From assembly GCA_018697195.1 (NCBI GenBank), contig CM031866.1:7383048-7447047 (forward strand): a stretch of DNA of 64,000 nucleotides, given 5' to 3'. The translations under genes were made by a program, and so were the position numbers. Shown here piece by piece: positions 51,201-61,118 of the stretch. Position 1 is the first letter of the stretch; each line of letters opens with the position of its first letter. Source of the stretch: Certhia americana. Taxonomy: Eukaryota; Chordata; Aves; Passeriformes; Certhiidae. The notes under the pieces are model-generated. The model worked only from the letters and a program-made list of their open reading frames with translations. It was not told where the DNA came from and made no database searches.

Positions 51201-53450
51201 TCTAAATATTAAAGAGGGAGCTGAGGAGAGTGGAGGTCCTATTCCAGGAGATTCAGTTGGGTGGCTGTGTTAGAGGGCATGTGCCCAGGCTATGAGTGCA
51301 CCTACTTCTAGGTGAGATTTAAGGAGAGACAGGCAGGACCCCCAGCACTGCTGTTGATCACAGTGATGCCAGGATGAAAGGAGAGGAGGAAAAGTAATTA
51401 TTGCCAATGACTTCTGGAAAATGAGACCAAAAATTCAAGGGCAGTTCCAAGAAAAAGACTTCCCCCCAAATATACTGTTGACAGGAAAACATTACCTGCA
51501 AGATATAAAACACATTTTAAATGTATTTCTCAATATTTTAGATTGAAGAATATTGTTGATTGTTGGTTTTGTTCTCTATGCTTTGTATATTTTACATCTT
51601 GGTCCGTGGCAGCTGCTGCTCTAGCCCAAAGCCTGTAAGTTGGCTGCAGCAGCTTATGTTCTCTTTTGACTGTCGGGGGACTCGTCACTCGTTATTTAAA
51701 GCCTTAATTCTTAACAACACTCTTTTTCCAAAAAGTTATCGAGAGCTTGGCAGGGTCCCTTATTTCTTTCTGCGAGGGAGAGAGAGTGGGAGTTCAGAGC
51801 CTTGCTTTGGGTCAGAAGAGAGCCCAAAATGCTGATGCATAACATATGGCAGGGCAGGCTCTGTCCTGACTTCAGCGTGCTACATCCTGTGCTAATGACA
51901 TGTTGAGCCAAGTGACACCAAAAGGGAAGAGAGAGCCCTGGCTGCTGGTGCTCCTGTGCCTGCACGCACTGGCTGCCCATATTCATTGATAAAATCTGGG
52001 ATCTTTGCTCCCTGTTGAGTGATCTGTTAAAGTAATTGGAGGCGTGTGCATTTCCAGGCTGGTTTGTTTATTGGAAAATGAGTAAAGACAACGAGAGCCA
52101 GTGCTGAGGATCCCAGGGAGTATCCACTGTCGATAATGCCAGGTAAGCACACGCTGCATGGCTGGTGTTTTGGATAGTTGTGCTGCATCTTGGCTTCTGC
52201 ATTGCATTTAGCAGATCGTTAATGCCTCATTATTCAGATGCTGGAGCATCTGAAAAAAACACAACCTCTCTCTGATGTGCAGAGGCAACTCTTCCATAGC
52301 TATGAACCGTATTGTTTGTGTTTTTGCTGGCCAAAAAGGACACCTATGCATTTGGGTTGTGAAGACTAAGCAATGAAGCATGTGGAAGAAGAGCCAGATC
52401 CCATTAGTGCATTAGTGGGTTTGTAAACTCTAATGTTTATTGCTAATTGCTTAGAAGAACTTACATCTGAATGGTGATGTAAGAGGCTGCTGAGACTAGT
52501 CTGGGATTAATGAAGAAAATAAGGTTTTTTGTCATCTGCTTTGAAATGTCTGAGCTTCCTTTTGCAGAATGGCAGCTGGTAAATTCAGGCCATTTTTTCC
52601 CTCACTGCTGTCCTGTGGGTCTGTGTGAGGAAGTTGTGAGAAATCAGCTGCTGCTCCTGGTCAAACCTTGGTTGTTTCTCTCCTCCATCATACCCTACCA
52701 ATATGATGTTCCCAAAAGGCTGAAAGGAAAGGATGGCTGTGTGTCCCCTGTGACTCTAAAGAGACACGTGCCTTTGTACCTCAGCTGGAAGAAGTAGGAG
52801 GAGAGAGTAGACTTAGAAAAAGCAATGGTGATTTTTTTTTCCAAACACAGCACAAATCCACCATTAACAGCCACTATGGCAAAGAAATAGCCTGTGAGTA
52901 ATTGAGATGCATCCAGTTCTCAGGGAGAGTTTTTTGCTTTTGGCAGCTTCTCTTTTGCAGACACAGAAGCATTTGGGGATCTGTATGTGCAAAGAGAGCA
53001 GCTCCAATTGCTCTGCTGTCTTTGCTGAATGAGATTCTTGAAAGTGTCTAATCGATTTTCTAACATAAACAGAGGGATTCTCAATGGGTCCTGTAAGGAC
53101 ATCTACAAAATTATCTGAGTGACTTGGGAAGAATGTTTTCTATGCCTCTCAACCTCACTGAATCAAATAAGAGATTAGCTCTGGGCCCATTGGTGTCTAG
53201 TGAGAAATCACCTGCTCACTTCACCTGGGACAGAATTTCATCCTTTTGAATGTTTCTTGTTTTCTGCTTTACACCAAAGCTCAAAAGTGAAATCAGGCTA
53301 ATAGCCTGACTCTGATTCAGGACATACTGCCTCTTTAGACCCACCATGCCAGGAACTGGAAGCCAAAAAATATCTACTGGGCATTATTGTCTGTGTCTGA
53401 TGTTGATTCTTGTGTCTCTTGTGCTGCATTAACTAAGATTCTTTCTTCAG
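51201..53450 (+). other. Pseudogene intron between exons I and J
   Basis: Non-coding DNA without recognisable features. Confidence 0.55.
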
Positions 53451-53582
53451 GTTTTGCCCACATCAAGATGCTGATCCTGAAAAGGCACAAGTTCCTGCCA
53501 TGACTGATGGTCTTATTGCCCTTAAAAATAATGACCATGGGGCCTGAGCCAGGGGTGGTGACATTATTTTCCTCAGCTCAGG
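53451..53582 (+). pseudogene. Pseudogene exon J
   Basis: Acceptor tttcttcag. One frame gives FCPHQDADPEKAQVPA, LIALKNNDHGA, a TGA at 53545-53547 in place of the conserved Trp, then ARGGDIIFLSS. The KNND and RGGDII residues are CEMIP2-like. About ten family codons (the FADNGIGLT segment) are missing between this exon and exon K. Confidence 0.9.
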
Positions 53583-54173
53583 GTAGGTTACTGTTATGTC
53601 ATTCCTCCCACAACAAGCATAAATAGGTCTGTAGGCCAAATTCACTGCAGGCATTCCTCATCATTTCCACCATTGTGTTTCCTCTCTCCCAGGATTTCAA
53701 ACAATGGAACTGGACTCACTCTGGCAAGATAATTTCTTAAAATGTGTCTTTTCCCCATTTTTTCCCCAGTATAACATGCTCAAGAATTGGAACTGAGACA
53801 CTCCCCTGTTAATTAGTGTAAGACAGGAGAAAAGCTGACATTTTCCCTCAGGACCATGTCAAGTCTTCCCTGGGCAGACATAAATACAAGGGGTGATTTA
53901 GCCTTTCATTCTCTTTGCCTCAGCATGCCTGGGGAACACATCATAATGGCTGAATATTTCCTGCTGGACGGGAGGTCCTGATGCTCAAGCACAAAGCTAC
54001 CTTGTCACTAACTTGCTAGTTTCTAAACATACCTTAGAGCAGGCTGTTATAGTGGTGCACACACCTTTTTCCAAATTAAGGACACAAATTCTACTGTGTC
54101 TGTGGTGTAATTAAAAGTGTTAATTAATTGGTGTGCTGTGCTGCATATTTACGTGGTGTTTCTTTGCTTGCAG
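53583..54173 (+). other. Pseudogene intron between exons J and K
   Basis: Non-coding DNA; the missing FADNGIGLT segment was not found in it. Confidence 0.55.
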
Positions 54174-54326
54174 TGATGGGACTTTCCTGACAGATGACAG
54201 CTCCAGCCTGGAGGTTACATGCTCCATTCTTGTTGGAGAAAGAAGCAACTTTGGCTCCCAGGGAGGCCAAAACAGCTACTGGTGAAAAGGGACAAATGGA
54301 GAACACAGAATGCTGCCCAGAAACAA
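54174..54326 (+). pseudogene. Pseudogene exon K
   Basis: Acceptor tttgcttgcag, donor ACAA|gtgagt. It encodes DGTFLTDDSSSLEV, ILVGERSNFGSQGGQNSYW, a TGA stop at 54283-54285, then a diverged stretch ending LPRN. Its phase joins exon L exactly (LPRN-K-TFPIR). Confidence 0.9.
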
Positions 54327-55578
54327 GTGAGTTACTCTTTTGCCATTTTTTCTTGGTGTTAGCTTAAGGTAGAAGAAAAGACCCAGGAATTAATGTGGCT
54401 ACCAATGAGTAATTTATACCAGGTGCTTGAATTACTGTTCAGGCCAGAAATAATAAGCATCCAAATAAACTTACTCTTCAGGCCAACAACTTGAGAGCAT
54501 TCTTGACTGAATGTGTTTGATTTAGCTTTCTCCTTAGTTTATTAGTCAGTGGAGAATGGATTAGAGAATCTGATTTATGCCAAATGGCTCTTGTGTGGTG
54601 CAGCATCAAGGTGAGGGTGCAGCTCCCACACACTGTGATACCCTCCCTCCTGTGGGCATAGCTGGGAAAACACAGCCAGTTTGAAAAGGGAGAAACCATT
54701 TTTCATTATAGCATATTTTTTCTTTTTTTGATAACTATGTGTTATTTTTTTGTTTTCAGTAGCACAGCCTCCTCTCTAGCAAGCACAGTGCCTGCCCACA
54801 TCCTCACAGTAAATTGTGCTGCCCTAAGCCTAAATTCTACTTTAATATATGTTCTTGGTGAGGCTTAACAATTATTAAACCTTTTATGAGGTATAAAAAA
54901 TTTGGTAATAGGCAGCAGTAATTAGACATATAATGCACACAGCTCTGGCTATATGTGACTTGACCATAACTGACAACAGGAATGGATCTCTGTGGGACAG
55001 TAAGAATAATCAGAGCTATCCTCAGTTATTATTGGTGTTGTTATTTAAATTGAAACTGCAAAAAAACTCCTTTGCAGTTCAGATGAGCTCTAATCATGTT
55101 GTTAAGCAATGTACTTTTGGGGAGGAGTATGGCAAAGCATCTGATATCTGTGCTTTTGCTACTTGCTTCTAAGGAGGCTCTTTCCTCCTCTGACTGCTAC
55201 CATTTCTTCAGTCATGCCGGTGCTTTCCTGAGAAACCCATCTGCCCTGAACAAGGAACCTGATTGGCAGTGCTGCCCCACACAGCCCTTTGGGTCCTTCT
55301 TGTGGTGATTTCCTGGGCAGCAGAAGAGAGGAGCTTTGAGTTGCTTTACCCCAGTTTACAAGTTTTTGGCAAAATTATGAGTAATTTCTTCTGGCTTTTG
55401 AGCAACATCCTGCAAAAGGATGTTCAGCAGAATTTCATCTTTCACATATGATGAGTTTTCAGATTCCAGTTTGGGGAAAGAAAAGGTGGTTTGGCTACTT
55501 GTTAATATCTTTCTATGCTGTCAGAAAACGGAGTTTGCTCAAGCTTTTTACACAGGAGTTTATGTTTAAATCTCCTAG
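54327..55578 (+). other. Pseudogene intron between exons K and L
   Basis: AT-rich non-coding DNA; nothing recognised. Confidence 0.6.
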
Positions 55579-55750
55579 AACATTCCCTATCCGTAGATTC
55601 CAGATTTATGATGGGTCTGTCAGAATGGCAAAATGCACTTTCAAGAAGTTCATCCTGAATGCTGACAGATAGTCTAGTGCCATCGGGTCCTTCATGACAA
55701 CCCCCTGGCAGATCAGCCCCCAGAGCAACGTGTCAGAGATGGAGAAAAGT
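55579..55750 (+). pseudogene. Pseudogene exon L
   Basis: Acceptor atctcctag, donor AGT|gtaagt. It reads TFPIRRFQIYDGSVRMAKC, TFKKFILNADR, a TAG stop at 55670-55672 where the family has Tyr, then SSAIGSF, PWQISPQSNVS. This is the closest match to CEMIP2 (DR-YSSAIG...WQITPRNNIS) in the locus. Confidence 0.92.
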
Positions 55751-58700
55751 GTAAGTGAGAGAAGCAGAAATGTTTGCTGCTAGATGTGAAAGGCTAGAAG
55801 TTTTAGCAGTGGTGAGAGACCTAGAAATCCTAGAGCAGGATTTCCAAGCAGAGATGTGTGTTACATTGGTGCATGCCATCAATTAATTTTGAAACCCTTT
55901 TCTTCTTAGTAACGAAGGTTATTTGTAAGCAAGTAAAATGTGATGATATCTTATGCCTGGGCAGGCATACCCAAAGAAATCTTCATTGGAGAAAGGTTTC
56001 ACCTTGTAATCAGAACACCCAGAACTCAACTCTTAGGTGGTGCAGCATTGCCAGCTGCTGAGGACCTGCTGAGGATCTGGCCTCAGAGATTGAGAGGGTC
56101 ACACATGAGATATCAGGAGCCAGTAAGCTGCAGAAGAGTTCTACAGAAGTAGCAAATGCACTGAGAAGCAAAGCCATGACCCAGTTTCTGAGATCAGCTG
56201 TGAAATTCCTGTTGAGCACAACAGGGACTTCCCTTGAGCTGTGACAGCAGAACAGGGCTCTGTGTCCCTGCCTTGGCAGAAGCTGTAGAATGCTGAGCAA
56301 TTCCAGTCCTTGTCCTGGATTCCTGCAGGGATCATGACCCTGGACACTTGGCTTGGGAGATGATGGATTCCACCTGGCTCTCTCCCAGGAATCATAACCT
56401 CTCCTTAGCTTTTTTCAAACAAGGTCCTTAGTTGTTAGGATGTCCATGAACTACAGTAACTTTGGCTTGAGGTTTGGCTTTATCTTGAGGAAAATTTCCA
56501 TTGCTCTGAGACTGACTCCCTCTGGCAGGCAGAGAGTTTATCTGTCCCCTCTCTGGTACACTTTAGACCAACAGCCAGGGGGTATTTCATGAAAGGATGA
56601 TGTTGATTGCAGTCACTTGACTTCTCCTCTAAGGAAAACACAGGCTCTGTGCATTTTGGTGAGAACTTAGTTCCTTAGAGGCTTTATGTACCTTTAGAGC
56701 AAGATAAGAGTTAATTTGCTGTTCCTTGTTTATGTGTTCCCTTGGGGACATGGTTATGCGATGGTCTTGGGGAACATAAACAAGAAAATCAACATGGAAC
56801 TGGGGAGGGGAGCTTAGAGAAAAAATTGTTGATCAGTGGAGTGGAAGAGTGGGAAATTACCTCCAGTAATGGCTGTGGACCTGTCCACCAGAATGGTTTC
56901 AGACAGATGATATATATGAAGATTGGCAAAGGGTTGATTTACACCTTGAATGGCTGAAAATGCAACTCTTTAATACAGTCACAACATCTGAGGCCAATGA
57001 GCCTGACAAATATGAAGCATTATCTGCTTGAGATGCAGTTCAATACTGCTACACCTTTAGGATGGATCTAAGTTTTTCGAAGTAAAAATGGTCAGAAGAT
57101 TTCCTGAATAATTCTGCAAAGCAAATTAAACCAGTGCAGTGTAAGACTATTACAAAAAACCAAACAAACAAACTAAACCAACCCAAATCCAACCAAACCC
57201 TAATGACATGATCTCAATAATTATTTATTATTTGTATATTTATAAGAAGATATCAACTTCTGAAGCTGGTACTTTGCCAGCCTAAAAACCATGTATGTTT
57301 GTAAGCACCTGCATCCCAGAAATTTTAACTTTGAACCTAATTTATCTGGATTGAACCTAGATGTGCTACAACTCATTTTATATTTGTAGGACCACAGAAA
57401 GTTTATTTATTTTTGTTGTTGTTGTTACTCATTGCTATACAGGATAATATATCATTGCCTAGTTAAGATAGAGCCTGTCAACCATTTTAATTAATTTTCC
57501 ATCTCCAGGCTTCATTTTATTAGTTTTTAAAGGATGGCTAAGTACTAATTCCCTAAAGTACAATCATTTTACTGTTGTTCTTTAAGAAGAAATTAAACAT
57601 TACTGCAAGTTGTACAGTGATGACAAAACTATTAGTCATGCTGAAGGATAATTGTATAATTAATCAGACTAATCAGCAGATTGGTTAGACAGCAAAATAA
57701 TGAAGCCAGTCAGGTCTTGTTTAATTCCAGCATAAAAATAGCAGTGAAGCAGAGCAGAAGACCTAAACCACACAAAGGATTCTAGTCGCCTATTCATTGA
57801 CAAAGCTGAATCTCACATATTATCTATGCATTTATCCATTGAAATATTATTGCTGGGCCTGTTTGTTTGGGAAGAGTGCTTTAAAAAAGTTATTTCAAAG
57901 CAGTGGCAGCAGTAGTTGGCTGTAACCCAGCTGAGGGATGACTGATGGCTGTGGTCTCCTGTATGTCTGTCAGTCACTAGGACCTGGAGAACTCAGAGAA
58001 GCTGCCCCAACCCAGAACCAAGCCATGTCCACACACACACTAGTGCATCACTTCTTAAGAAGACCTGGAATATCTCTTTTTAGTCATAAAACAGCCATCC
58101 ATCCACCCCTCTGTCCCTCTGAGACACAGAGTGGGGTGAGGAGCAGGAGCAAGGCCACCTGCAACAGGTGTCCCAAACTGTCCCAGCTCACACCCACTGC
58201 TAAAAGTCCCTCTGGTCATTTTGTCCCTGCAGCCAGAGTTTAGGGTGGATTCCATCCTTCCACTCCTACCTGTGCTAACTCTACTGCATCTCAGGAATTG
58301 CTTCTGCCAAAGGAATCCCAGTGGTCTGTGTTGGGTGGGTTTGTGGTCCCCAGAAGAGCTCACAGGGGCCAGTACTGACCCCTGGCTATGGACTAACAAC
58401 TCCCATGGGATAGCAGGCCAGCCTAGCTAAGAGATGGGTGCTTCCTAGTGTTGACTTTGCTATGTTTAACCCGTGTTGTTTTAGTGCTGGGTTTCTGCGT
58501 CAAAGCACACATTTGCAAAGAGTTCATGATGGGAAAAAGAAAAGCAGACAGTGAGTTGAAGTCTGTTATTTCCTGAAAGAGAGAGCAGAAAAAAGTCCCA
58601 ACTATGAAGAGACTCCTGACCAAAGGGAACTTGGCAGTTTGCATCACTCCAGCAGAGGAAAAGCCATGGGGACAGAGACCTTGGGTGGTAAAGAGAGGAA

Positions 58701-60910
58701 GATTCCCACTGGATGAAAATGGTTTTATTACAATGATAGCAGGGATAGAATGAGATGCCTTTTGCGGGCAGCTTGTGCCAACTCTTGAATGTTGCAAATT
58801 ACTAATTATTACAATGATTTCCAACACCCTATTATTTTTTAATATAGAAAGTACAATCATTAGGGTTCCCTGCAGGTGTGTTAGGTGTGCTGCCTTTGGA
58901 CAGGTTGATTTAGCATATTCTTAGATTACAAACAAAACACTGTCATGCTTCAGACAGGTAACTCAAGTAACCTTTATCCCATAGCACTCAGAGGTAGTCT
59001 ACACCTAGTGAAAATTAGGTGTCTAAATGGTAGCATGGTATCTGGATATGACCTGTCTCTGCACCTTCTTCTAGCTCATTCCTAGCTCCATGTGAACAAA
59101 CCTGAGGAGCAGAGTCTTTTTTCCTATGTGTTCACTTAGAAAAATTATACACTGCTATAGCTGTAATTGCAAACTCAGTTGCGCTTCTTTCCCACAGTGT
59201 ACCAAAATAAGGTAACCTTGAAGCTTACACAAGAAGTGACACTGCTCATTAACATTTTCACTTTAATTCTGACTTTCAGACTTTTTAGAGGAGAATATTA
59301 GAGAAAAGAATAAAATTAGCACCAAAACTGTCTGCTGCTGGATGGAAACACTAGAGTGTTGATCAAATGTAAGATGTACTGGCTGTGCCTTCATTTGGTT
59401 TGAAGTGCAGTTGACTTTGTTCTCCTCCCCAGTGAAGTGCCTGTTTTCATATGCAACTCCAGAAGTGCCATCACAAAGTATTTGTAATGGAGTTTTGAGC
59501 TACTGCACAGTGTTTACATTTTTTAATATCTCATCTTCAATAAATTAAAACTTGAGAAAAAGAAAACGCAACTTTTGGGATCCTCCTAGGCCAAGGCCAA
59601 GGCCCGGTAGCCTTTTGGGGAAAAAATTTCTGTAGTGTAGCAAGAAAATATTAAAAGCCCACAGAAATTCACGTTCAATTTCCAAGTGTTTGAGCCTCCT
59701 TTAAAGGAGACTACTTCAAGTGTTTATTTATGAGAGTCGTACTTAGACATGAAGGTGGCAGAAAATTGTTCTAGGCCTTAATTTCATTTTAAAGGAATAA
59801 AGACTTTTATTCTGCAAGTAGCTGTTGCTGCAGTGTTTGGGTTTTTTTAAGGCGATGGACTTCCCTTCCAACTCAGAGTCACAATAACCCTCCTATTCTC
59901 CTAAGCCATTCTGTTTATTATTGTTAAAATAAAGCCTTTAAAGCCCTTAATAAACTTTCAGCTTAATCCTGCTGACTCTAATTCTTACTCATGTGCACAG
60001 TCCAATTAAAATTAGTTGGGCTAAATGGAACAAATTACAGTCCTTTGGGTCAGCTCGATCCCGTTGTTATTTATGCTGTCTGCTTTTATACACACTGCTG
60101 CCGGATTCATTCAGAGTGCTTGACCTGGAGTCATTATTTTCTTGATTATTTCAGAACTTAATCTTCACACCCTGTAATAATTTCGTCTGTAGACATTAAA
60201 ATATTCCACGCTTTTTTTGCTGAACATCTGCAGTTTCCTTTTTTTGATGTATTTTCATATCAGGACAGATATTTTTACTTAGCTACTGAAAAATCTTGAG
60301 AGCAGAGCTATGCACAATGAGGATAATGCTTCTTCCTGTTATTTCTCTTTCCTAAAAAAAGAAATAAAAAATCATGGGATGTATTAGAATGTGCATGGCA
60401 GACAATTCTGAGAATTTAAAACTATTGTACGTTTTATGGGGTTTGGGAAGAGCAATTAGGAAAAATTGGCACTGACAGAACCACTTAAAATGAACATTGA
60501 AAAGATTTGAGAAAATTCCCCAAATAGCTAATATTTTTTGTCTCTTTATTAGCAGCTTTGATATTCCTCAGTAAATTTCATAATCATCCAGTATTTTCCT
60601 ACACTTTCAGTCATCCTCTTATTCTGCCACTGTTCAATTTATTGCTGTGTGATTTCAAGCAACACGTGGTGGTGTGGGTGCACTTCAAAGAAACAAAAGT
60701 CTAATTTTTGTCCTGGGAATATCTCCTGGGATTTAGAAATGAAAGGGAGAACCAATATGGCTCGCATTTTTTCTGAATAGAAGAGGAAAAATAAAACTCT
60801 GCTCAGACAATAGAACCTCCTAGCTCCAACACTCTCACTGTCAAAACACTGCAAAGCCAAGTCCTTACTGTGAGCTAAGCAGTGATTTTTCACCTTGTTT
60901 TCTCCTCTAG
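55751..60910 (+). other. Pseudogene intron between exons L and M
   Basis: This 5.2-kb stretch is non-coding. A/C-rich low-complexity sequence lies at 57153-57203. The AT-rich segment around 59690-60250 looks compositionally like conserved regulatory DNA, but that is only an impression. Confidence 0.55.
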
Positions 60911-61118
60911 GTTGGACTGAAAGTGTTTTTTGGCAGACTGGGCCAGTGGTTTGGAAACAAGGACAATGAAAATGTCCATCTTCCATGATGTGGATGGCTG
61001 GGTGACAGGATATCCAGACACCTTCAGAGGCAGAGCAGACAACTCCCTGCTGCCTCCTCCCGACTCCCTCATTTTTCCCTGCTGGAATGGGGTGATCTGT
61101 CCTGGAAAACTCCCACAG
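60911..61118 (+). pseudogene. Pseudogene exon M (last one visible)
   Basis: Acceptor ttctcctctag, donor CACAG|gtaatg. VGLKVFFGRLGQWFGN is in phase with exon L; a frameshift near 60960 leads to MSIFHDVDGWVTGYPDTF, GRADN and WNGVICPGKLPQ. These follow the family's VFFGKPGPWF...FHDIDGSVTGY...VICSG block. Confidence 0.9.

Larger units (their letters stand above)
42185..61118 (+). pseudogene. CEMIP/CEMIP2-family (hyaluronidase-like) unitary pseudogene
   Basis: Intact CEMIP and CEMIP2 are secreted/ER or membrane-bound proteins with a G8 domain, a GG domain and a parallel beta-helix region, which bind and depolymerise hyaluronan (family knowledge). Here exon relics in the family's order encode a CPD start, G8 core, DFSMHQAEEF, GEVINGVDTSAEV, VHFHLAEDVDERGGY, AVSTFWFANPNNNL, PHQDADPEKA, FPIRRFQIYDG and VFFGRLGQWF. 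Most exon junctions keep GT-AG ends and matching phases, so it is not a retrocopy. Stops at 45908, 53545, 54283 and 55670, plus frameshifts in at least six exons, abolish coding. The N-terminal 5' coding part, about three middle exons and everything 3' of 61118 are not seen. Residues such as SCY/QCQFF, RGGDII and GGQN favour CEMIP2 affinity, although position matches CEMIP. Confidence 0.9.

Noticed and set aside
42185..61118. A processed retrocopy of CEMIP2
   Set aside because: Introns, splice sites and phases are retained over 18 kb, so it did not arise from mRNA.
42185..61118. A functional CEMIP gene with sequencing errors
   Set aside because: Four stops come from base substitutions in well-resolved sequence, and ABHD17C exons in the same contig are clean. 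Raw reads should still confirm it.
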